A DNA stretch of 20,331 nt from a bacterium (lineage in GTDB: Bacteria; SM23-31; JAUVVT01). Within the stretch, counting starts at the first letter, position 1. Each line of letters starts with the position of its first letter. The notes beneath the pieces were generated by a model, which saw only the letters and a list, made by a program, of their open reading frames with translations, had not been told where the DNA came from and searched no databases. The stretch spans positions 1-20,331 of the forward strand of contig JAUWXV010000041.1 in the NCBI GenBank assembly GCA_030616165.1. The letters are read 5' to 3'. Positions 9,246 to 15,415 of the stretch are shown piece by piece. The position numbers and the translations under genes are program-made.

Positions 9246-11384
9246 TTACCCGCGCTTCATTGCTTCTTTTATACGCTCAGGTGTTATCGGAAGTTGAAAC
9301 ACCCTTGCACCGATGGCATCGTAAACAGCATTGGCGATTACTCCGCCCATACATATTATTGCAGGTTCTCCGCCTCCCTGTGGTGATGTCTCCTTGTTAT
9401 CTACAATCACAGTCTCGATTTTCGGAGTCATTGAAAAACGGGTTATCTCGTATGTATCAAAATTAGTATTGAATATTTCTCCCCCTCTGTAACGCATTTC
9501 TTCTGTCAAGGCATAACCTAATCCCATATTAATGCAGCCTTCAATCTGTATCGTTGCTCCTTGGGGATTAATCACAATACCCATTTCCTGTGCACATACG
9601 ATACGCTTAACCTGAACACGTCCTGTATTCTTATCAACTTCAACTTCAGCTATATGGGCAACGTAAGAGCCTACATCAGTACCCATTGCAACACCCCAGC
9701 CTCTACCGCTCGGCGTCTTTTTTGGACTCCAGCCGAATTTATCTGCCGCCGCTTCCAGTGCGTTCCTCACTCTTTTATCTTTAATATGTTTTAAGCGGAA
9801 TTCCACTGGGTCGATACCTGCTTTTGAGGCCATAATATCTATTTGACATTCTCGTGCAAAAGTATTTGTACTATTCCCCGGTGCCCGCCATGCTCCCGTG
9901 GCAAATGGATGAGCACTACGGCCCCCAAGAGAAACTAAAGCATAATTTGGTATTTCATAGAATAATTCCGCACCTCGCGTGCCGGCATAATAAACATTGT
10001 AATCAAAAAAAGTAATATCTCCTGATTTTGTCGTACCTGATTTTATTTTAATCACTGCGGCAGGACGATAAGTGTCATAAAAAAATTCTTCTGCACGTGT
10101 CCACGCAACTTGAACTGGTTTTCCGGTTATTTTTGCTAACTTTGCTGCTTCTAATGCCTGCCTTCCCGGAGATTTCCCACCAAATCCTCCTCCGACAAAA
10201 GGAGTTATCACACGGACTTTTTCAGAAGGGAATCCGATTGCTTCTGCTATTTGGTCCTTGATTACAAAAGGTCCCTGTGTGGAAACCCATACAGTTGCTT
10301 TATCTCCTTCAATATTTGCTAAAGCTGTATGGGTCTCAATTGTCGCATGAGCAAAGTAGTTGTCAAAGTAAGTCTCTTCAGTTGATATATCAGCAAGCTT
10401 TTCCCCGTTTTTAATATCACCTTTTTCATCTACTACCCTCCTGCTTTCAGCAGAATTGAGCAAATGTTCATGAATAGTTTTATCGTCAAATTGTGCCTCA
10501 GGACTGTCATACTGGGTTTTGATTTTAGACAGTGCAGCTTCAGCATTGTCCGGATTATTATGAAGAACTGCAATCAGATCATCTTCCTGAACTAATGTTA
10601 CACCCTCTAAATTCTTTACTCCGGAAACATCAACACTTTTTAGTTTGGCATCATGGGAGGGCGGACGAAGAATCTTTGCATACAGCATACCAGGCAGTCG
10701 AATGTCTCCTGCATACTTTGCCTTACCTGTAACTTTCTCATGGGAATCAACACGTAAAAAAGGCTTACCCATGATATTAAATTCTGATACGTTCTTTAAA
10801 TCAACTTTTCCTTTGACGCGCCTCTCAATGATTTTACCTTTGGCGAGTTGGGAATAAGTAATTCTGTTATCACTGTTGCTTTCTTCAAATATTACACCAT
10901 TTTTTGCTGTTAATCTTTCTATTGGAACCTTAAGCTGTTCAGCAGCTATCTCTATTAAAACAGCTCTTGTTTTTGCGGCTGCTTCTCTTAATACCGGTCC
11001 AGTGAAACGGATAGTCTGGGAACCCCATGTTCCAGAATCCCACGGACAAATGTCTGTGTCTCCCATTACCATATCAATCGACTCCATTGATACATCAAGT
11101 TCATCAGCTGCCATCTGTGCCAGGGCAGTTATTGCTCCCTGTCCCAGCTCAACTTTACCAACTAAGCATGTAATCCTCCCGGTTGCCTCGATTCTAAAGT
11201 AAGCGTTAATATCTTCGGGACGTCCTCTTCTTTGAGGTTCCATTCCTTCAAGCGCAGATATATCTCCAAGTGTGAAAAGTACGATAATTGCCCCGCCGGT
11301 CTTTTTCATAAATTCACGGCGGTTGAAGGGCTGTGAAGAAATTATATCAATAAATTCTTCACCAATATATTTATCTTCTATCAT
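9246..11384 (-). CDS. Molybdenum hydroxylase large subunit (IorB/aldehyde oxidoreductase type), Tat-exported
   Basis: 712 residues of the xanthine dehydrogenase family Moco-binding subunit. Near the N-terminus, NRREFMKKTGG followed by a hydrophobic segment (22-40) is a twin-arginine signal with Asn in place of Ser/Thr. Features of the Moco domain include GKVELGQG, FVGGGFGGKSPG and, near the C-terminus, PQGGGEPA with the expected catalytic Glu at E673. It binds a Mo-cytosine-dinucleotide-type cofactor and hydroxylates aldehydes or N-heterocycles, taking the oxygen from water; the substrate cannot be read from sequence. It starts 11 bp after the 2Fe-2S subunit gene, with AAAGGAG upstream of ATG. 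No FAD subunit is present, as in two-subunit IorAB enzymes that donate electrons to a cytochrome or quinone carrier. No maturation gene (XdhC/CoxI type) is adjacent. Confidence 0.9.
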   Translation of the reverse strand: MIEDKYIGEEFIDIISSQPFNRREFMKKTGGAIIVLFTLGDISALEGMEPQRRGRPEDINAYFRIEATGRITCLVGKVELGQGAITALAQMAADELDVSMESIDMVMGDTDICPWDSGTWGSQTIRFTGPVLREAAAKTRAVLIEIAAEQLKVPIERLTAKNGVIFEESNSDNRITYSQLAKGKIIERRVKGKVDLKNVSEFNIMGKPFLRVDSHEKVTGKAKYAGDIRLPGMLYAKILRPPSHDAKLKSVDVSGVKNLEGVTLVQEDDLIAVLHNNPDNAEAALSKIKTQYDSPEAQFDDKTIHEHLLNSAESRRVVDEKGDIKNGEKLADISTEETYFDNYFAHATIETHTALANIEGDKATVWVSTQGPFVIKDQIAEAIGFPSEKVRVITPFVGGGFGGKSPGRQALEAAKLAKITGKPVQVAWTRAEEFFYDTYRPAAVIKIKSGTTKSGDITFFDYNVYYAGTRGAELFYEIPNYALVSLGGRSAHPFATGAWRAPGNSTNTFARECQIDIMASKAGIDPVEFRLKHIKDKRVRNALEAAADKFGWSPKKTPSGRGWGVAMGTDVGSYVAHIAEVEVDKNTGRVQVKRIVCAQEMGIVINPQGATIQIEGCINMGLGYALTEEMRYRGGEIFNTNFDTYEITRFSMTPKIETVIVDNKETSPQGGGEPAIICMGGVIANAVYDAIGARVFQLPITPERIKEAMKRG

Positions 11385-11395
11385 TTTTCACTCCT

Positions 11396-11857
11396 TTATT
11401 TCTTGGATGTGGTTTCTATTGCCTGTATAATGCGGTTATGTGCTCCGCATCTGCACAGGTTATCATTCATTCCATCAATAATTTCATCTCTGGAAGGATT
11501 GGGATTTTTCAATAACAAACTGTAGGCGGTTAATATCATGCCCGGAGTACAAAACCCGCACTGAAGAGCATCGTGTTCCCTGAAAGCTTTTTGAAGAGGA
11601 TGTAAATCTCCGTTTTTTGCTAATCCTTCAATAGTAATAACCTCTTTGCCGTTGACGTATTTCATTGGAAATTGACATGACCTGACAGCTTCGTTATCTA
11701 CAAGAACAGTACAAGCACCGCAAGCACTTATTCCACAGCCAAATTTGGTTCCCGTCAGATCAAGGTCTGTTCGTAAAACCCACAAAAGCATTCGCTCGCC
11801 ATCTACGGTCAAGCGAGTGGATTTACCGTTGAGTTTGAAGTTAATTGTTTCTTTCAT
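11396..11857 (-). CDS. Molybdenum hydroxylase 2Fe-2S subunit (IorA type)
   Basis: 153 residues, normal for the small subunit. The N-terminal plant-type ferredoxin domain has C41, C46, C49 and C61 (GCGISACGACTVLVD). The C-terminal helical 2Fe-2S domain has C100, C103, C135 and C137 (CGFCTPGM and CRCGAHNRI). It carries electrons from the molybdenum centre of the next gene product. The small subunit has no signal of its own; in this family it is co-exported with the Tat-bearing large subunit. ATG follows AAGGGG closely. It is the first gene of a two-gene operon divergent from tetR, separated from it by 416 bp. Confidence 0.93.
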   Translation of the reverse strand: MKETINFKLNGKSTRLTVDGERMLLWVLRTDLDLTGTKFGCGISACGACTVLVDNEAVRSCQFPMKYVNGKEVITIEGLAKNGDLHPLQKAFREHDALQCGFCTPGMILTAYSLLLKNPNPSRDEIIDGMNDNLCRCGAHNRIIQAIETTSKK

Positions 11858-12206
11858 ATTGACCCCTTTTTAAATAAAATTTAAAACAAATATGTAAAAA
11901 ACTCGGGAAAAGGCTTTATTTCAATCGTAAAATATAGAGAGCAGTTTACTTCAGAAGAAAATAAAAATGAGCCAGAAGTTTAAGTGTCTCGTCTTTTTTT
12001 GTTTTAATAGGGTGTAATAATTTATCTGATACTCCCTATATTATTTTTATAAAAGAGAATATTCGGGATTCTGTTGATTTGTAGTCCAATTTAATACATT
12101 TTTTTGCATAATACAAGAAATTATTAAAATATTTTGGTTCAAGAGGTCATTATAACTATTAATCCCTCGATTTATCGGGGGACTATTAGAAAAATGAAAA
12201 AAATAC
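11858..12206. other. Intergenic region between iorAB-type operon and tetR
   Basis: AT-rich DNA with no gene that I can support. It must hold the minus-strand promoter of the molybdenum hydroxylase operon, which I could not place with confidence. A hairpin (12163-12170 with 12175-12182, loop TTTA, one T-G pair) lies about 25 bp before the tetR -35 box. It has no following T run on either strand, so it is not called a terminator. Confidence 0.6.
12163..12182. other. Short hairpin upstream of tetR promoter
   Basis: TCCCTCGA and TCGGGGGA pair over eight positions (one T-G wobble) around a TTTA loop. No T run follows on either strand. It could be a regulatory structure or a small dispersed repeat; nothing in the window decides this. 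Confidence 0.3.
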
Positions 12207-12235
12207 TTGACAAAGAACGAATAATTTGATATATT
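12207..12235 (+). promoter_or_regulatory. Sigma70-like promoter of tetR
   Basis: TTGACA at 12207-12212, a 17-base spacer and TATATT at 12230-12235. Transcription would start near 12242, inside the palindromic operator, giving a leader of about 32 bases with GGAG at 12263-12266 before the tetR ATG. Confidence 0.75.
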
Positions 12236-12258
12236 ATGACTGATAGTCAGTCATAATA
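12232..12258. promoter_or_regulatory. TetR operator O1 (perfect palindrome over the -10/+1)
   Basis: Perfect inverted repeat with 12-base arms (12232-12243 and 12247-12258) and a 3-base spacer TAG. Its core is TGACTGA-TAG-TCAGTCA at 12237-12253. It overlaps the end of the -10 box and the predicted transcription start, so binding by the TetR protein encoded immediately downstream should block its own promoter. The core recurs before the second gene of the operon (12925-12941). Confidence 0.82.
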
Positions 12259-12273
12259 AAATGGAGTAATTAA

Positions 12274-12888
12274 ATGGCACGTATTTCAAAAGACCCGGAA
12301 GAACGAAGACAAGAACTAATTGATACCGCTATGCGTCTTTTCTTGGAAAAAGGATATGAGCAAACATCAGTTAGTAACATTGTTAAGGAAATCAACGTAG
12401 CCCAGGGGACCTTTTATTATCATTTTAAATCTAAAACTGACATACTTGAGGCGGTAGGGGAAAAGTTCATCGACAAAATAATAAATAAAATTCAACATAT
12501 CGCAAATAGAAAGAAAATTGATGAAGCCGAACGCCTTGACGATATAATCGATTATTTTTCACTATTTTATAATGCCAATAAAGAAATAGTCAACTATATC
12601 CATAGTGAGAGTAATATTGTGCTGCACCAAAAATTGGGAAGAAAGACACTGGCTAAGCTGTTACCTATTCTGACGAAGGTTATTGAAGAGGGAGTGGCAA
12701 AAGGTCGATTTAACGTGACTTATCCTGCTGAAACCGCTGAATTTTTGATTCTTGCCATGTGTGAAATGTTACATCAACCTAATACAATGACCGATGTTAA
12801 GCGTCGAGAGAGGGTCCGTTATACTATTGAGGAGAATTTGAAAAGGATACTCGGAGTTAAAGACTACACCTTTGAACTGGAGTTATAA
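12274..12888 (+). CDS. TetR/AcrR family transcriptional regulator
   Basis: 204 residues with the TetR N-terminal DNA-binding domain: RRQELIDTAMRLFLEKGYEQ, then the helix-turn-helix SVSNIVKEINVAQGTFYYHF (about 32-51) and KSKTDILEAV. The C-terminal ligand-binding domain is helical and not specific enough to name a ligand. ATG has GGAG seven bases upstream. It is the first gene of the operon for an envelope transport system, and identical palindrome arms precede it and the next gene. The likely model is an autorepressor released by the transported or a related lipophilic compound; this is inference from context. Confidence 0.93.
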   Translation: MARISKDPEERRQELIDTAMRLFLEKGYEQTSVSNIVKEINVAQGTFYYHFKSKTDILEAVGEKFIDKIINKIQHIANRKKIDEAERLDDIIDYFSLFYNANKEIVNYIHSESNIVLHQKLGRKTLAKLLPILTKVIEEGVAKGRFNVTYPAETAEFLILAMCEMLHQPNTMTDVKRRERVRYTIEENLKRILGVKDYTFELEL

Positions 12889-12924
12889 CTCATTACTATT
12901 GCGGGCATTTTTTTGGTGAAAAAA

Positions 12925-12941
12925 TGACTGAACGTCAGTCA
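12925..12941. promoter_or_regulatory. TetR operator O2 before the LolA-like gene
   Basis: TGACTGA-ACG-TCAGTCA, a perfect 7-base-arm palindrome with a 3-base spacer. Arms and spacer length are the same as O1; only the three central bases differ. It lies in the 85-bp gap between tetR and the LolA-like gene, 32 bases before the chosen start. The promoter it would control is not clear; weak -35/-10-like sequences are nearby but none is convincing. Confidence 0.75.
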
Positions 12942-12973
12942 GATAAATGCCTGAAAATATAGGAGAAAAGAAA

Positions 12974-13735
12974 ATGAGAAACATTATGATTTCGGGATTA
13001 ATTGTTTTGCTCTTGTCTCCGGTTTCATTCAGCCAGGAGCTAACGGGTGAAGACATCATTAAGAAAGTAAATGAGTTATTCAATCCCCAGACAAGTTGGG
13101 GAAAGTCGAAGATGACCATTATGACAACTTCAGGCAGTAAACGAACATTTGTCCTTGAATCGTGGAGCAAGGACAAAGGTGAGAAAAATCTTGTCCGTTA
13201 CCTGGAACCAGCGCGTGTCAAGGGGCAGGCAACATTGATGCTGAATCATGCCGATGATATTTGGATGTATTTCCCACGAACTCAACGAGTTCGAAAACTC
13301 GCCACACATGCGAAAAAGCAAAAAATGCAGGGAAGTGATTTTTCTTACGAAGATATGGGAAGCGGAGACTCCTTTATCAATGATTTCAGTCCAAAAAGGC
13401 TTGAAGATGAAAAAATGGAAGGACATGATTGTTATAAACTTGAACTTACACGTAAAACGGATAGAGACATTTCTTATTCGAGATTAATCATGTGGGTCAT
13501 CAAAGAAAACTTTTATCCCATAGTTATAGATTATTATGACGAAGATGACTCCACTCTATTGGAAAAAAGATTGGTCCAGAGCGATATTCGCCTCATCGAT
13601 AACATTCCGACTGCGATGAAGGCGGTTATGTATAATAAAATGGATAACACACAGACAGAGATGGAGTTTCTCGATGTTAAATATAATGTTACGTTAAATG
13701 ATGATATGTTTACAGAAAGGAGTTTAAAAAAGTGA
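12974..13735 (+). CDS. LolA-like outer membrane lipoprotein-sorting protein (periplasmic)
   Basis: 253 residues. I chose the ATG at 12974 because AGGAG lies eight bases upstream and because it gives a clean signal peptide (MRNIMISGLIVLLLSPVSFSQ, cleavage near residue 20). An in-frame ATG at 12947 would put nine charged or polar residues before it. The mature part matches the LolA-like outer membrane lipoprotein-sorting family found beside MMPL transporters: SWGKSKMTIMT, NLVRYLEPARVKGQATLML, WMYFPRTQRVRK, and the hallmark MQGSDFSYEDM. It probably shuttles a lipidic molecule across the periplasm between the transporter and the barrel encoded downstream. Its stop codon overlaps the GTG start of the next gene, indicating translational coupling. 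Confidence 0.88.
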   Translation: MRNIMISGLIVLLLSPVSFSQELTGEDIIKKVNELFNPQTSWGKSKMTIMTTSGSKRTFVLESWSKDKGEKNLVRYLEPARVKGQATLMLNHADDIWMYFPRTQRVRKLATHAKKQKMQGSDFSYEDMGSGDSFINDFSPKRLEDEKMEGHDCYKLELTRKTDRDISYSRLIMWVIKENFYPIVIDYYDEDDSTLLEKRLVQSDIRLIDNIPTAMKAVMYNKMDNTQTEMEFLDVKYNVTLNDDMFTERSLKK

Positions 13736-14922
13736 AAAAACGGATTTCAATGCTGCTGTTTTTTTCTTTCTATATATCTCCTCTTATGGCGCAGGATAGT
13801 GTAGAGCTATTTGGATATTTCGAATCACAGATAATGGGTGTAAAAATCAAGAGCGATTTTTACCAGCTTTATACCAATAAGTTACGGGTGGATTTAAAAT
13901 CCAACCTCTCCGAAAACATCACGTTCGCGGCAAATTTCGATTACATTACATATCATGGTAAAAAGGAATGGAACATACTGGATTTTTTATCCTCCGGCAT
14001 CACTTCCAAGGTTCCCCAGGACAAGGAATCGGATTACGAACTCCCATTTTACAATCGAAATTTTCTCGATAATGCCTATATAAAAATTGCCTTTAAAAAT
14101 TTCGACTTAACGGTTGGAAAACAACAAATTTCTCTGGGTACCGGTTATGTCTGGAATCCAACAGATGTATTTAACATAAAGGATGTCCTCGACCCGACCT
14201 ATGAGCAACCCGGTCATAATGCAGTGCGTTTGGATGTGCCTCTATCCACTGTATACACAATCACCGCACTCTATTCACCTGAGGATACATGGAAAAATTC
14301 TGCTAAATTACTCCAATTCAAGGGGTGGACTTCACACTTTGATTATTCCATTATAGCGATTGAAAAACTCTGGCGTTTTCACGATTACACCCAGTTTAAC
14401 GATGAGAACTCGAATTTTGTGGAATTACCCGAGCGGCGACAACTTTTAGGTGCGAGCACGGCAGGGGAACTTCTGGGATTGGGGGTCTGGGCAGAATACG
14501 GATACAACAAAATGGAGTATTCTAAAGATTTCTATGAACTTGTGGTTGGCACAGATTATACGTTTGATTTTCAAACCTATGTGATGTTAGAATTTTACAG
14601 GAATACGTTGGGAAAGAAAGATTACGAACAGTATGATATCAATGATTGGATGCGGCAGTTTACTGCTGAACAAAAGGCTATATCTCGCGACCAGATTTAT
14701 CTCTTCGTCCAGCACCCGACAACGGATTTCCTGAGCCTGGGCTCTTCAAGCATATATAGTATTTCAGATAAAAGCATGGCTTTGATTCCGACTCTAAATT
14801 ACAGCCTCTCAGAAAATATAGATATTATGGCTTATCTTAATTTCAATTTTGGCAGAGAAGGAAAAGCTTTCTCCAAAATTTCAGGAAATGGTGGATTACT
14901 CCGGGCTCGAGTCTATTTTTAA
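13732..14922 (+). CDS. Outer-membrane beta-barrel protein of the MMPL/LolA-like operon
   Basis: 396 residues, GTG start at 13732 overlapping the upstream TGA by four bases, with AAAGGAG nine bases upstream. A signal peptide (MKKRISMLLFFSFYISPLMAQ) is followed by alternating amphipathic strands rich in aromatic residues. NAYIKIAFKNFDLTVGKQQ and GTGYVWNPTDVFN are like barrel proteins (DUF1302-type) that accompany LolA-like and MMPL genes. The protein ends RARVYF, with the terminal Phe typical of outer-membrane barrels. The family assignment is by resemblance; the barrel nature is well supported. It would be the outer-membrane component of the transport route. Its stop codon TAA overlaps the first two bases of the left inverted repeat of the inserted cassette. 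Confidence 0.78.
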   Translation: MKKRISMLLFFSFYISPLMAQDSVELFGYFESQIMGVKIKSDFYQLYTNKLRVDLKSNLSENITFAANFDYITYHGKKEWNILDFLSSGITSKVPQDKESDYELPFYNRNFLDNAYIKIAFKNFDLTVGKQQISLGTGYVWNPTDVFNIKDVLDPTYEQPGHNAVRLDVPLSTVYTITALYSPEDTWKNSAKLLQFKGWTSHFDYSIIAIEKLWRFHDYTQFNDENSNFVELPERRQLLGASTAGELLGLGVWAEYGYNKMEYSKDFYELVVGTDYTFDFQTYVMLEFYRNTLGKKDYEQYDINDWMRQFTAEQKAISRDQIYLFVQHPTTDFLSLGSSSIYSISDKSMALIPTLNYSLSENIDIMAYLNFNFGREGKAFSKISGNGGLLRARVYF

Positions 14923-14940
14923 CCGCGAATTTCGCGAATT
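14921..14940 (+). repeat. Left inverted repeat of GxxExxY cassette
   Basis: AACCGCGAATTTCGCGAATT. It matches the reverse complement of 15363-15382 at 17 of 20 positions. The arm has an internal 9-base periodicity of the form CGCnAATTn. The outer end overlaps the barrel gene's stop codon. Confidence 0.8.
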
Positions 14941-14972
14941 ATTTTTATTTGAAAAAGTTAGAGAAAAAAAGG

Positions 14973-15359
14973 ATGGTACAATTATTATTTAAAGAGGAAG
15001 TTTATAAGATAGTTGGTGCATCTATGGAAGTACATAGAATATTAGGTTCAAATTTTATTGAAGCTGTATATCAAGAAGCTTTATCAATAGAATTTAAGTC
15101 GAGCAATATTCCATTTGTTGAATTTCCTCAATTGAAAATAGATTTTAAGAGAAATATATTGAAAAAGAAATTTGTTTGTGATTTTATATGTTATAATGAA
15201 ATTATTGTAGAAATAAAAGCAATAAACCAATGTGGACATAATGAAGAAGCTCAAATAATTAATGCATTAAATGCTTCAAAGAAACCAGCAGGAGTATTAA
15301 TAAATTTTGGCGAAACTTCATTATACTGGAAACGATTTGTAAACACTAAACAAAATTAG
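14973..15359 (+). CDS. GxxExxY family protein (PD-(D/E)XK nuclease-like)
   Basis: 128 residues from the ATG at 14973; a TTG at 14949 in the same frame would add eight residues (MKKLEKKR) but has no ribosome binding site. The family pattern is clear: EEVYKIVGASMEVHRILGSNF, then IEAVYQEALSIEF, then FVCDFICYNEIIVEIKA and ALNASKKPAGVLINFG. The Asp, Glu and Lys of the PD-(D/E)XK fold appear intact (CDF and VEIK). The Gly that gives the family its name is Asn here (NFIEAVY). Function of the family is unknown; a nuclease-like fold is established for it by family annotation. Codon use is strongly AT-rich compared with the genes on both sides. It is enclosed by inverted repeats and sits inside an operon it has no evident link to. 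Confidence 0.88.
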   Translation: MVQLLFKEEVYKIVGASMEVHRILGSNFIEAVYQEALSIEFKSSNIPFVEFPQLKIDFKRNILKKKFVCDFICYNEIIVEIKAINQCGHNEEAQIINALNASKKPAGVLINFGETSLYWKRFVNTKQN

Positions 15360-15362
15360 TGA

Positions 15363-15382
15363 AATTTGCGTAATTAGCGGTT
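15363..15382 (-). repeat. Right inverted repeat of GxxExxY cassette
   Basis: Read on the minus strand: AACCGCTAATTACGCAAATT, 17 of 20 identical to the left arm and 19 of 20 identical to the arm at 20000-20019. It begins four bases after the GxxExxY stop codon. Confidence 0.8.
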
Positions 15383-15415
15383 GATTTTTTATAACAATTA
15401 AAAGGAAATTAGAAT

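Larger units (their letters stand above)
14921..15382 (+). mobile_element. Putative GxxExxY cassette bounded by inverted repeats
   Basis: A 462-bp unit consisting of two 20-bp imperfect inverted repeats and one gene. It separates two genes that should belong to one operon, its codon use is more AT-rich than its neighbours, and a gene-less pair of the same repeats lies at 19935-20019. These points suggest an insertion. No clear target-site duplication is seen (both flanks are T-rich), and no transposase is encoded, so mobility would need help from elsewhere. An alternative is a repeat family that accumulates around these genes without transposing as a unit. Confidence 0.5.

Noticed and set aside
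12163-12182. Hairpin considered as a terminator
   Set aside because: No run of T follows on either strand, so it is listed only as a hairpin.
14949-14972. TTG start adding eight residues to the GxxExxY protein
   Set aside because: No ribosome binding site precedes it, and the ATG at 14973 gives the usual short N-terminus of the family.
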